From: a virus
Strand: one strand, 5' to 3'
Length of the DNA: 20,043 nt
IMG/VR virus record: IMGVR_UViG_3300040856_000225
Coordinates: 1-20,043 of that record
Every line of letters begins with the position of its first letter. Position 1 is the first letter of the stretch. A program made the translations under genes and the position numbers. The notes below the pieces were generated by a model. The model saw only the letters and a list, made by a program, of their open reading frames with translations. It did not search any database and was not told where the DNA came from. Positions 1 to 7,795 of this stretch are shown here, piece after piece.

Positions 1-48
1 AAAAGCCATTGAGTTTATAAGGTATATCTTCATATCTGCAAAATCCAT
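1..48 (-). CDS. Partial small protein running off the left edge
   Basis: An ATG at 48-46 lies 4 bp after the stop codon of the preceding 78-aa gene and stays open to the end of the window. Only 16 residues are visible (MDFADMKIYLINSMAF). The close spacing fits the tightly packed operon. The visible N-terminus is a short polar start followed by a hydrophobic run, which would suit a small membrane protein of the kind often found after tail-fibre genes (holin-like). That function is a guess, because the rest of the protein is outside the window. Confidence 0.45.
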   Translation of the reverse strand, partial: MDFADMKIYLINSMAF

Positions 49-52
49 AGCG

Positions 53-289
53 TTATTCTTTATCTTCTTTTATTTCCTCGTAAGAACCATCTTGCAAGTT
101 GATATTTATTTTACCATACTTGTCTTCTAGTTCTTTTTTTACTTTGTTAGATTCTTCTCTAACTTGACCTAAAGCGTGTAATAGATTATGCTTTTGCTCA
201 TCTAACGTACCTAAGTCGTGCTTAATAGCAGAAACTTTCTTTTCTGACTCTAATAATGATTCTAATTCTTCTTTACTAATTTTTGACAT
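53..289 (-). CDS. Small charged coiled-coil protein, phage hypothetical
   Basis: This is a 78-residue protein very rich in Lys and Glu. Heptad-like spacing over roughly residues 5-60 predicts a long alpha-helical coiled coil. The C-terminus contains EDKYGKININLQDGSYEEI, a pattern (KYG, then N-I-x-L, then a short acidic tail) that I recall from small proteins encoded just after tail-fibre genes in marine phages. No catalytic motif is visible. The ATG at 289 is the first start after the fibre stop, and a possible -7 promoter element lies at 314-321, so it may begin a new transcript. The role is unknown: it could be a fibre-associated factor or an early part of a lysis module. It is almost certainly a real gene, but its function is unassigned. 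Confidence 0.7.
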   Translation of the reverse strand: MSKISKEELESLLESEKKVSAIKHDLGTLDEQKHNLLHALGQVREESNKVKKELEDKYGKININLQDGSYEEIKEDKE

Positions 290-313
290 TTTATTAAATT
301 TATAGTTATATTA

Positions 314-321
314 CAAATATA
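314..321 (-). promoter_or_regulatory. Possible Bacteroidota -7 element upstream of the 78-aa gene
   Basis: On the minus strand this reads TATATTTG, which matches the Bacteroidota -7 consensus TAnnTTTG. It sits about 25 bp upstream of the ATG at 289, in the short gap after the fibre stop. I see no convincing TTTG -33 element at the expected spacing, so this is a weak candidate in AT-rich DNA where chance matches are common. Confidence 0.25.
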
Positions 322-3300
322 TTAATTATTCTCAAGTGTTTCTATTCTGTTTTTTAAATCATTGATTAGTTGTTGTTGTTCTTGTATAGCACCTACTAAT
401 AATGGCACTAACTTTGATTGGTCTATACCTTGATAATCTGGCACTTCTCTTGTACCCATTACCTTTTCAGATACTAAAACTTTTTCAGTCCATTCTTCTT
501 TAGCTTCTGTTACAAGCACTTCTTCAGTATATGCCTCTACAGCTTCTACAACTACATTTCCTTCATCATCTAATTCTTCTTCTACAGCAGGATGTTCTAC
601 AGTTTCATAAACTGCTTCTTCAACAGGATGAACAACATCTTCATAAACAGCAGGAGTTACTTCGTATTCTTCAGTACGCATACCATCTTTTTCTCCTGTG
701 ATAGCTTCTGGTACTATTTCTTGTACTTCGTGAGCTAAGAATCCATCTACTGTTTTATCTGCATCTGCTATAAAGTTAAATCGACTTGGTTTTAATTGAC
801 TTACTCTATCTAAAGCACCAGTTAATTCTACTACATTTTCTTTTAATCTATAATCAGAACTTGTAACATATTGAGTTGCTGAGCCATTTGTTGCAATATA
901 TCCAACTTGACCATTTGGATTGAAAAAGTCTATTAAACCTGCTGCTACTGTAGTTGAAGATGCCAATCGTAGTATCATTCTATCTACAGTAGATTTGTGA
1001 AATGCACTACCATAAATAGAAGTTCCATTAGGTAGTCCTTGTGTTCCAAATAAAACATCCCCCCCAGATGTTATACGCATTCTTTCTGTACTATTTGTAT
1101 AAAAAGCCATTGGATAATCACCCAAACTAAAAATACATCTTCCTGAATTAGCACCACCAAAACCAGTCCCTATTGAATTATCTATACCAAAATAAAAAGA
1201 ACCTGTAGTATTTTGTATTTCAGATGTCACAAAACCATTTGAATTTGGATTTAATCTTATTCTATCACCTCTAACATCTAATTTATAAACAGGGTCTAAT
1301 CCTATTCCTACATTTCCATCATAGTCAATAGTCATTTTAGCATCTGTTTCATCAGCATTTGATGAGTTAGCTGTTCCTTCCATAGCAAAATACATTTTTC
1401 CTCTACCATTTGCATCTTGACTTTCAAAAATTATTGCACCTTTTTGATATGTATTTCCTGTGTAACCAAATCGTATTCCTGTATGAACCCCTACTGTACC
1501 TATATTATTATTTTCTAAACTTAAAGGATATGCACTTGTACTATCATCCCTTAAAGAAAGTTTGTAATCTGGCGAATCAGTTCCTATTCCTACGTTGCCA
1601 GTTTCATCAATAGTGAATCGATATTGGTCATTAGTTCGGTCATATATGTGAAAACTTTCAGTCGTAGCATAACTAAAAAGTTCATATCGACGCCCCCCTG
1701 TATCAGTAGCTTGTAACGCTAAAAAAGCGTAAGGTCCTCCAATCACATCAAGTTTAGAATGAGTGTTAGTCAGACCACCAGTTCCAATTCTAACGTTTCC
1801 ATTACTGTCTATACGCATTCTTTCGGCAGAATTGGTAAATAATTTTAAATTACCTGCTTGACCATTATAAATATTAAAATTTGTAGCATCACTATATATA
1901 TAATGTTTTCCAACTCCTGATGTTTGAAAAGCTATTTGAGCTCCTGTAGTTCCACTTATACTTAATGTATTATATCCACTTGAATTTGTAAGTGTAGCCG
2001 TTCCTATTCCTACATTCCCAGAACTATCTATACGCATTCTTTCTGAAGCATTAGTATAAAAAGCTAAAGGTGTATTTGTATCTGTACCAATTCTTGCATC
2101 ACTACTTTGTATTGCTTGTGCAAATAAAATATTGTCATCATTACCTGACCTTATTTTCATTGTTGTATGAGTAGAATCTTGTATTTCTAATTTAACAGCA
2201 GGCGAATCAGTTCCTATTCCTACGTTTCCTGAAGTATCTATACGCATAGTTGGGTTAGAACCTGCATAAAACTGTAAATCAACGGCAGTACCTGAAGTAT
2301 TAGCTCCTCTTGAAAATATACCATTAGTTGTATTACTTGGAACAAACAACAAAGAACCTGTGTCATCGCTATTTGAAAAAGCCACCCTATCAAAAACGTG
2401 CAATGCCCTATCAGGCGAAGTCGTTCCAATTCCTACGTTTCCATCAAAAGTATAATCACTTGCTTGAGAAAATGACATTAAAGTATCTGTTGCTGCTATT
2501 CTACCATTATAAGCACTATCTGCATTATTTCTAAATGAAACAGAAGATTGTCCATCAGAAGAACGACCTGTCAACCAAATAGTATTTCCATCTGCATCAA
2601 AAACTGAAAGTGCTCCTGCAACTGAACTTGTTAAATTTACTTTTACATTACCTGCAAAAGTTGAGTTTCCAGAACTGTCTATTACTAAAGGAGTAATTTC
2701 ATTACCTCCATCAAGTTCTTGTGAATAAAAAGTATGTGTTCCTCTAGTTGTATTATTAGCACCTTTTGATAAATACCTAGCATCACCTGAACTGTAATGA
2801 TAATGTAAAAATAACCCTCTTTGACCAGATGCTGGTGTATTAATAGACCCTTGTATTTGTATTCCTCCATTAGCAATATCAATTTTTTGTTGAGGATTAG
2901 TATTACCTCCAAGCCCTATATTTCCTAAACTTGTTATACGCATTCTTTCAGTTCCGTTAGTTCTAAATGCCATATAATTTGTTCCACCATTATACAATAT
3001 AGAACCTTTATCGTTGTCTGTAAAAGTGGCAAAATTTATTTGACCAGATGTAGCCGCAGCAAGAGTAATACCAGTTGCAACTCCAGCTCCTCTATCAATC
3101 ACCAAATCGTCTGCATCTGCACTTGGAGTAACTAAAGTACCAGTACCTATTTTAACAATACCAGTACTATCAATCGACATTCTTTCATTATCACCATTTG
3201 TCTTAAAGAATAACTCATCCTGTGACCTAATAATAATATTTTCAGCAGGAGAACTTTTTATTAATAAATTATCATCATCATCATCACCAATAAAATGACC

Positions 3301-4824
3301 ATCACCTACATCAATATCAGTAGTGTTTAAAGTTCCTTCTACATAAACAGTAGCAGCACTTACATCAGCAAATAATAAATACGGGTCACCTAAATTACCT
3401 GCAATAAAATCATTTTCTATTCTTACTCCTGAACTAGCAATACCCATTTGAAATGAAACTTCACCAGTACTAAAATTAATATCACCACCAAAATTATTGA
3501 TAGACATTGTATCAGTATCGTGGTCAAATCCAATCCAATTATGTAACTGACTTGTATCATCAGCAAACGCTATATAAGCCGCATCTGTAGTTCCACTAAC
3601 TAAAGTCATTCCACTTCCGTCAGGTACACTTATAACTAATTCATCAGCAGTATAATCAGCAGGATTAGTTAATCCTATACCAACAGAATCTTCTGAAGCA
3701 TCTACAAATAAAGTGTCTGTGTCTACCGCCAAGTCATCACTAAAAGTACCAGTTGTTCCGCTTATTGTGCCGCCAGTTACATTACCAGTTAAATTACCAG
3801 TAACGTTACCAGTTACATTACCTGTTACATTCCCTGTGAGATTCCCCGTAACATCACCTGTTAAGTCACCAGTAACATTACCTGTAACGTCTCCTGTTAC
3901 ATTACCTGTAAGATTTCCAGTTACGTTTCCTGTTAGATTACCACTAAAACTATTTGCAGTAACACCTCCTTCAAAAGTAGCATCTTGAGAAGTATCTATT
4001 GTTAATGCTAATGTTTCTGCTGTATTAAATATTAAGTCTCCTGTAGCTGTAGTTATTTCATTACCACCAGAACTCGTAATAATTCTTAAATCATAATCAT
4101 CTGTATGTGGTGCTTTTAAATCTATATAACCACCTGAAGCTCCTCCTATTTCTATTCTACCAAAAGCAGAACCTTCAATAGTTAATTCATCATCTATAAC
4201 TAATGTTCCAGCTATATTTACATTATCAGTAAATAAACCTGTAGTACCTGATATTGAACCTCCTGTTACATTACCTGTAAGATTACCCGTTACATTCCCA
4301 GTTACGTTTCCTTCTAAATTAGCAACTAAACTAGCTACAGCATATCCTGTTCCACTTGTGTTTACTGTTGTAGTAGGTTCAACTTCTAGTCCTTTAAATA
4401 ATCTGTATTTGCCTGTTAGAGCTTCTCTAAACAGTCCTGAGTATAGTGTAGTACCTGAAGGAGTATATTTGCCATAAAAACCTATGTCAACTGCGTCTGT
4501 AGAGGTGTTATTGTTTGCCAATACAATTAAAGGGTCTTTTACCGTTAATGTATCTGTTCCTACTGTTGTAGTGCTTCCTTCAACTACTAGGTTTCCTATT
4601 ACTGTTAGATTGCTACCTATTTTAGCATCTCCAAAGACGTGAAGATTTAATCCTGCTTCTGGTGTTACCCCTATTCCTACTTGTGTTGTAGACACAAACA
4701 TAGGTGAGTTATTACCAAAACCATCAGTTAATTGTTTAGCTGAAGTTGTTATGTTTCCATTATCAGAGAACTTTACAAGCGACTGATAAGTATCTTTTAT
4801 TTTATTTCCTGAAAGTGTAGCCAT
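322..4824 (-). CDS. Tail fibre / receptor-binding protein with C-terminal Peptidase S74 chaperone
   Basis: This 1500-residue protein is probably the trimeric distal fibre that contacts the host. The N-terminus (about 1-170) resembles the virion-attachment region of marine phage fibres. Two tracts of a four-residue repeat (N/D-V/L-T-G) lie at 173-188 (4 copies) and 296-351 (14 copies), each followed by a related GG-S/T-ISGTTG segment. From about 550 to 1290 the protein carries many modules of the type ERMRIDSSGNVGIGT, likely beta-rich shaft units. The C-terminus is an intramolecular chaperone of the S74 family: SDYRLK at 1323-1328 supplies the Ser and the Lys five residues later, known in endosialidase fibres as the self-cleavage pair. 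AHEVQEIVPEA and YQGIDQSKLVPLL follow, then a terminal coiled coil. Cleavage before S1323 would release 178 residues. Residues 1385-1460 are an unusual acidic, valine-rich insert. The start overlaps the preceding 35-aa gene as TAATG. Confidence 0.9.
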   Translation of the reverse strand: MATLSGNKIKDTYQSLVKFSDNGNITTSAKQLTDGFGNNSPMFVSTTQVGIGVTPEAGLNLHVFGDAKIGSNLTVIGNLVVEGSTTTVGTDTLTVKDPLIVLANNNTSTDAVDIGFYGKYTPSGTTLYSGLFREALTGKYRLFKGLEVEPTTTVNTSGTGYAVASLVANLEGNVTGNVTGNLTGNVTGGSISGTTGLFTDNVNIAGTLVIDDELTIEGSAFGRIEIGGASGGYIDLKAPHTDDYDLRIITSSGGNEITTATGDLIFNTAETLALTIDTSQDATFEGGVTANSFSGNLTGNVTGNLTGNVTGDVTGNVTGDLTGDVTGNLTGNVTGNVTGNVTGNLTGNVTGGTISGTTGTFSDDLAVDTDTLFVDASEDSVGIGLTNPADYTADELVISVPDGSGMTLVSGTTDAAYIAFADDTSQLHNWIGFDHDTDTMSINNFGGDINFSTGEVSFQMGIASSGVRIENDFIAGNLGDPYLLFADVSAATVYVEGTLNTTDIDVGDGHFIGDDDDDNLLIKSSPAENIIIRSQDELFFKTNGDNERMSIDSTGIVKIGTGTLVTPSADADDLVIDRGAGVATGITLAAATSGQINFATFTDNDKGSILYNGGTNYMAFRTNGTERMRITSLGNIGLGGNTNPQQKIDIANGGIQIQGSINTPASGQRGLFLHYHYSSGDARYLSKGANNTTRGTHTFYSQELDGGNEITPLVIDSSGNSTFAGNVKVNLTSSVAGALSVFDADGNTIWLTGRSSDGQSSVSFRNNADSAYNGRIAATDTLMSFSQASDYTFDGNVGIGTTSPDRALHVFDRVAFSNSDDTGSLLFVPSNTTNGIFSRGANTSGTAVDLQFYAGSNPTMRIDTSGNVGIGTDSPAVKLEIQDSTHTTMKIRSGNDDNILFAQAIQSSDARIGTDTNTPLAFYTNASERMRIDSSGNVGIGTATLTNSSGYNTLSISGTTGAQIAFQTSGVGKHYIYSDATNFNIYNGQAGNLKLFTNSAERMRIDSNGNVRIGTGGLTNTHSKLDVIGGPYAFLALQATDTGGRRYELFSYATTESFHIYDRTNDQYRFTIDETGNVGIGTDSPDYKLSLRDDSTSAYPLSLENNNIGTVGVHTGIRFGYTGNTYQKGAIIFESQDANGRGKMYFAMEGTANSSNADETDAKMTIDYDGNVGIGLDPVYKLDVRGDRIRLNPNSNGFVTSEIQNTTGSFYFGIDNSIGTGFGGANSGRCIFSLGDYPMAFYTNSTERMRITSGGDVLFGTQGLPNGTSIYGSAFHKSTVDRMILRLASSTTVAAGLIDFFNPNGQVGYIATNGSATQYVTSSDYRLKENVVELTGALDRVSQLKPSRFNFIADADKTVDGFLAHEVQEIVPEAITGEKDGMRTEEYEVTPAVYEDVVHPVEEAVYETVEHPAVEEELDDEGNVVVEAVEAYTEEVLVTEAKEEWTEKVLVSEKVMGTREVPDYQGIDQSKLVPLLVGAIQEQQQLINDLKNRIETLENN
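3772..3939 (-). repeat. 14-copy 12-bp in-frame minisatellite in the tail fibre
   Basis: Fourteen consecutive 12-bp units encode N/D-V/L-T-G tetrapeptides (fibre residues 296-351). Third-position bases vary between units (cct/cca/ccc and gtt/gta variants on the plus strand), so the array has diverged at DNA level while the peptide stays nearly constant. Copy-number change would keep the reading frame and alter shaft length. Confidence 0.9.
4261..4308 (-). repeat. 4-copy version of the same 12-bp minisatellite
   Basis: Four 12-bp units encode NVTG, NVTG, NLTG, NVTG (fibre residues 173-188). Like the longer array, they run straight into a GG-ISGTTG segment, which suggests that the repeat plus its following module were duplicated within the gene. 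Confidence 0.85.
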
Positions 4825-4931
4825 TATTCAAAACAAGTTGGTTGTGAATCAATATGTAAAGTACTCTCGTTTGCTGTATCACCAAAATTAGTGCTACAAT
4901 ATATCTCTGCCCAATTTATTGTGTTTGCCAT
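4824..4931 (-). CDS. 35-aa protein translationally coupled to the tail fibre
   Basis: This small gene has an ATG at 4931-4929, 35 codons and a TAA whose last base is the first base of the fibre ATG (TAATG). The product starts MANTINWAEIYCSTNFGD and ends with PTCFE. Two Cys residues (12 and 33) frame the second half. I recall similar mini-proteins with an INW-x2-IYC start immediately before fibre genes in marine phage genomes, but cannot check this here. The exact overlap with the fibre start and the non-random composition support real translation. It may be a small virion component or simply serve to couple fibre translation. Function unknown. Confidence 0.65.
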   Translation of the reverse strand: MANTINWAEIYCSTNFGDTANESTLHIDSQPTCFE

Positions 4932-5010
4932 TATCTTTCTTTTTTAAATAAGTTAATAATTTTTTTACGTTAACCTCTTTAGGTTTGTAATTCCTTTTTA
5001 TAATACCCAT
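4894..5010 (-). CDS. Candidate 38-aa Lys-rich protein overlapping both neighbours
   Basis: An ATG at 5010-5008 inside the end of the connector gene opens 38 codons, ending TAG at 4896-4894 inside the 35-aa gene. The product begins MGIIKRNYKPKEVNV, continues with KKLLTYLKKK and is strongly basic. It bridges the 66-bp gap between the connector stop and the 35-aa gene. Basic composition, gap-filling and two short overlaps fit a real small gene, but A-rich DNA readily yields Lys-rich frames by chance, so this remains a candidate. Confidence 0.4.
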   Translation of the reverse strand: MGIIKRNYKPKEVNVKKLLTYLKKKDNGKHNKLGRDIL

Positions 5011-5501
5011 CCGTGAAATCCTGTATCTTTATCTGGGTAAATATCTTGATTAGAATTGCTATAGTACTCATCAAACTTTGATGGTGCATTATAGGTCATG
5101 TAATCTATAAATCTTTGAGCATAATACTCAGCAAAATCTCTTTCCTTTTGAATTAAGAAATCTATCTCTTCTTTGTTTGCTATCTGACTGTTTTCAGAGT
5201 TATGCTTATATACACCCCCATTTGATATAGAATAAGCAGCAAATGGTAAGTATTCTACCATAGCAAAGTGTATAAGCATAGGCTGTATATAATCATTTAC
5301 TAAAGCTAAATAATCTCCAGTCAAATTTCCTGCTATTATATCGGCACTAATTTTATCGTATAAATCTGTACCTAAATAGTTTTGTATATGTATTTCTTGT
5401 GCCAAACTAATAAACTGTATAAACTTATCTGTATCTACATTTGAATTTAACGCAGTGTTTTTAACTAAATCTGACCTTTTTATAAATAGTGCTGTTGCCA
5501 T
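4998..5501 (-). CDS. Head-tail connector / head completion protein
   Basis: This 167-residue, mostly helical protein is encoded directly after the portal gene, with its ATG sharing a base with the portal stop (TAATG). A connector that docks on the portal is usually encoded here. The pattern at 24-55 (TDKFIQFISLAQEIHIQNYL, then GTDLYDKI) and the later PMLIHFAMVEYLPFAAYSI segment match what I recall of a Bacteroidota phage family described only as a DUF (DUF6712-like) with a gp6-type connector role. The N-terminus, with a Lys-Arg-Ser-Asp element and a sequence resembling 'reaches the end of helix 1', is also typical of that family. The C-terminus ends HGWVL. Position and fold type support head completion, but no direct motif proves it. 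Confidence 0.65.
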   Translation of the reverse strand: MATALFIKRSDLVKNTALNSNVDTDKFIQFISLAQEIHIQNYLGTDLYDKISADIIAGNLTGDYLALVNDYIQPMLIHFAMVEYLPFAAYSISNGGVYKHNSENSQIANKEEIDFLIQKERDFAEYYAQRFIDYMTYNAPSKFDEYYSNSNQDIYPDKDTGFHGWVL

Positions 5502-6751
5502 TATTCTTCTATATTTATGGATTCTTCTTCTATTACTTCACTATCATCTTTTTTTATTCCTGTTTCCTTTTCTATTTCTGCATCTGTTATAGCATTAGTT
5601 AGGTCAGTAAACTCTAAAGGTTGTAGTGTTTTAAAGTATATATCTAATTCGATTCCGTTATACATTAATACTTTTTCTAATTCGTCTAATATGGTAACTT
5701 GCATTGGTCTTATAACTGTATTATCCATAAGTAAAGATGCTGTTTGTAATTCTTCAGCATTATTACCAAGTCCAGTATTGTCTTTTATACCTACAAGCAT
5801 AGGCGATACAATTCTGTGAGATACCATAACTTTTCTCATAGATTCGTCACTAAGGAACTTGTATTGCTCATGTGCATCACTTAGTATGACTGGCTCAATA
5901 CTTGCAGACAGCTCTTTGCTATCGTTAAATGCCAATATAAATCTACCAGCATTAGAAGAACCACTAAACTTTTCTTGAATGTTTTGTTCTATAAGAGACC
6001 TTTGTTCTTCTGTAGGAACACCATTATTGAAGTTAATAAGCATACTTGGAGCAAGACCATTCTGTATGTTATTTATATGATAATTCGCTATCTCTTCTTC
6101 TAATTCGGCATATTGTAAACCTCCTTGATAATCTACTGGAGAATAATAATAAAATCCAGCTCTATAGGGTTTGATATATAATATCTCTAATCCTGAATTA
6201 CTTGTTCCAAATGCAGGTATTCTTTTAGGTTGACTTTTAAAAGTAACCTCTGACCAGTCTTTAGCATAGTAATAACCCTGTATTTCACCCTTGTTATTTG
6301 CCTTCTCTGCCCTTAACGTCTCTACAGGTATATGTTCTACTTGTACAATCTTTTTCCTATCCTTAGAATAGATTATTTGAATTGCAGCTTGACCCATCAT
6401 TTTATAGTCGTAGCATACTTTTTTCATACAAGACTTAGTAAACAGTTCTTTCATTTCTATATAGTCAGCTTCTTTCTCTTTACTATCAACAGCATCTATT
6501 CCTTTACCGTATATCATTTCAGCTATACCATTAATTGCAGCATTATTTGTAGGACTGCCATTATATCTGTCTATTAAATAACTAAAATAATTATTATCAT
6601 CGCCATATTCTACCCAGTCTCTATTGTATTGTTCTTTTATTTCAGGTCTTGTATAAGATGACATATTGACTATATGTATCTTTCCTTTTTCGGCTTTTGG
6701 CAAAGGTTTACTATTATATCTTTTTCTTGCCATTTTATTTACTTTTTTCAT
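5501..6751 (-). CDS. Portal protein
   Basis: This 416-residue protein would form the dodecameric ring at the capsid vertex through which DNA enters and exits. Features seen: a basic N-terminus, then NMSSYTRPEI, a DWVEYGDDNNYFSYLIDRY segment and a GSPTNNAAINGIAEMIYGKG segment, which together match my memory of the portal family of uncultured marine Bacteroidota phages. The C-terminal third is acidic and helical (IEEESINIEE), as in many portals. It is slightly shorter than classic HK97-type portals. The first ATG (6751) overlaps the stop of the 111-aa gene as ATGA. A second in-frame ATG at 6733 gives MARKRYNSK, also a plausible start. The connector gene follows with a TAATG overlap. Unusually, the portal is downstream of capsid and tail-tube genes. 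Confidence 0.8.
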   Translation of the reverse strand: MKKVNKMARKRYNSKPLPKAEKGKIHIVNMSSYTRPEIKEQYNRDWVEYGDDNNYFSYLIDRYNGSPTNNAAINGIAEMIYGKGIDAVDSKEKEADYIEMKELFTKSCMKKVCYDYKMMGQAAIQIIYSKDRKKIVQVEHIPVETLRAEKANNKGEIQGYYYAKDWSEVTFKSQPKRIPAFGTSNSGLEILYIKPYRAGFYYYSPVDYQGGLQYAELEEEIANYHINNIQNGLAPSMLINFNNGVPTEEQRSLIEQNIQEKFSGSSNAGRFILAFNDSKELSASIEPVILSDAHEQYKFLSDESMRKVMVSHRIVSPMLVGIKDNTGLGNNAEELQTASLLMDNTVIRPMQVTILDELEKVLMYNGIELDIYFKTLQPLEFTDLTNAITDAEIEKETGIKKDDSEVIEEESINIEE

Positions 6752-7083
6752 ATTATTACAAAATCGTTATCGTATGTGTTTTCTGTTGTATATTCTCCAG
6801 AATGTACATCAAAGGTATTAAAATTAGTTTGGTCTGTGCAAAAAATAGAGCCTCTATATATAATTACAGAACCATTTTTTATGGCAAATGAATAAAATCT
6901 GCCTTCAACTAAAGAAAAACTACCTGTAACAGTCATATATCCGTTTGAATTAGATACAGAAACAGAAATGGCACTTGTAGTCCTTTTAGATTTATCAGTT
7001 AGTTCAAACGTAACTGAGCTTTCTGCACTTCTAGGAATTACCTTAAAACTCTGAGCGTCTGTTGATGTTGTTAATACTACCAT
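6748..7083 (-). CDS. Small beta-rich virion-associated protein, unassigned
   Basis: This 111-residue protein has alternating hydrophobic and polar residues throughout (SVTFELTD, AISVSVSNSNGYMTVTGSFSL, FYSFAIKNGSVIIYRGSIF), which predicts a beta sandwich or barrel. The C-terminus DVHSGEYTTENTYDNDFVII is acidic. It lies between the terminator of the tail-tube gene and the portal gene, with an ATGA overlap to the portal start. Position and likely fold suggest a virion component such as a decoration, neck or minor tail protein, but I do not recognise a defined family. The ATG at 7083 lies about 35 bp past the upstream terminator hairpin, so it depends on read-through or on a promoter I could not identify. 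Confidence 0.7.
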   Translation of the reverse strand: MVVLTTSTDAQSFKVIPRSAESSVTFELTDKSKRTTSAISVSVSNSNGYMTVTGSFSLVEGRFYSFAIKNGSVIIYRGSIFCTDQTNFNTFDVHSGEYTTENTYDNDFVII

Positions 7084-7119
7084 ATTATAAGTAACAAAAT
7101 ATCTTTAATTTGTTTTCAT

Positions 7120-7146
7120 AAAAAAAGGGATACCGAAGCATCCCTT
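7120..7146 (-). terminator. Intrinsic terminator after the tail-tube gene
   Basis: On the minus strand a 9-bp stem (AAGGGATGC with GTATCCCTT, one G-U pair) is closed by a C-UUCG-G tetraloop and followed by seven T (7126-7120). It starts about 25 bp past the tail-tube stop. The stable UUCG loop and U tract make this a textbook rho-independent terminator. Confidence 0.9.
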
Positions 7147-7171
7147 AATTTAACCTAATTAAATTTAGTTA

Positions 7172-7720
7172 TTATGAATTAGTACCTACTGTTACAGTTA
7201 CAGTTGCACTAGACATTCCAGCATAAGGGTCAGAAGATGTGGGTGACGCCACAAAGTTAGCTGGTTGAACTTCCATAGCAGATAATGTAAGTGTGTAACC
7301 ACTTAAATCTCCCATAGCAGCTCCAGTAACTATAGTTCCTCCTGAAACATCAGCTCCATGCTCTAGTCCCATTAAAAATACATTTCCATTGTAATCTTCA
7401 ACAGCAACATGAGGTCTTCCATAAGCTAACAATTTTAATTCTTTATTGTCTTCTTTAGACAGCTTGTGTAGTGTTAAATTTAATGTTTGTTCAAAGAATG
7501 TAGTTCCATTCTCTCTTGAAGATGTAATGTTTTGTTCAAAAGATGAGTTTCCTTTTACTTCATATTTGAAGGCAGTGAAAGTTCCAGACAAATCTGTAAT
7601 TTCATCATCAGTTTTTGTTACTGTACCTAAATCTCCAAAATCAGTAAAATAAACAGCTCTTATGCCACCAACAACATCTTTACAAGGTTCTTTTCTACCT
7701 AATGATAAATCGCAAGCCAT
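7172..7720 (-). CDS. Probable major tail tube protein
   Basis: This 182-residue protein begins MACDLSLGRKEPCKDVVGG, followed by a YFTDFGDLG motif. It has a central segment rich in beta strands (FEQTLNLTLHKL), then GRPHVAVEDYNGNVFLMGLE and a GGTIVTGAAMGDLSGYTLTL segment. These match my memory of the small tail-tube-type proteins of Bacteroidota siphoviruses, which polymerise around the tape measure. The C-terminal 20 residues are a Thr/Val/Ser tail (SSATVTVTVGTNS) that looks appended. It stands as a near-monocistronic unit between two intrinsic terminators, directly after the capsid gene, which suits a very abundant virion protein. Alternative: a capsid decoration protein, given the position among head genes. 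I favour tail tube because of the PHVxVEDxNGxxFLxGxExG pattern. Confidence 0.65.
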   Translation of the reverse strand: MACDLSLGRKEPCKDVVGGIRAVYFTDFGDLGTVTKTDDEITDLSGTFTAFKYEVKGNSSFEQNITSSRENGTTFFEQTLNLTLHKLSKEDNKELKLLAYGRPHVAVEDYNGNVFLMGLEHGADVSGGTIVTGAAMGDLSGYTLTLSAMEVQPANFVASPTSSDPYAGMSSATVTVTVGTNS

Positions 7721-7737
7721 AGTTTATTATTTTTTAT

Positions 7738-7773
7738 AAAAAAAGGGTAAGTAGGCATTTACCCACCTACCCT
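7738..7773 (-). terminator. Intrinsic terminator after the major capsid gene
   Basis: On the minus strand GGGTAA pairs with TTACCC around an 8-nt loop, or alternatively an outer AGGGTA pairs with TACCCT. Seven T (7744-7738) follow. It begins about 22 bp past the capsid stop and ends 18 bp before the tail-tube ATG. The competing pairings make it less stable than the hairpin at 7146-7125, so partial read-through into the tail-tube gene is plausible. Confidence 0.75.
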
Positions 7774-7795
7774 AATTTTTGGTTAATTTAATTTA

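Noticed and set aside
2238-2912. Two minus-strand frames (2238-2429 and 2685-2912) inside the fibre gene
   Set aside because: Both lie in alternative frames of the repetitive fibre and have compositions dominated by Leu and Ile with no start context; the 1500-aa frame fully explains the DNA.
3713-3988. Plus-strand 91-aa frame rich in PVTLPVT repeats
   Set aside because: It is the antisense of the 12-bp fibre minisatellite; a repeat with no stop in one frame often leaves the opposite strand open too.
5517-5819. Plus-strand 100-aa Ser-rich frame opposite the portal gene
   Set aside because: Antisense to a strongly supported portal frame; Ser-rich translation is typical of the opposite strand of acidic helical genes.
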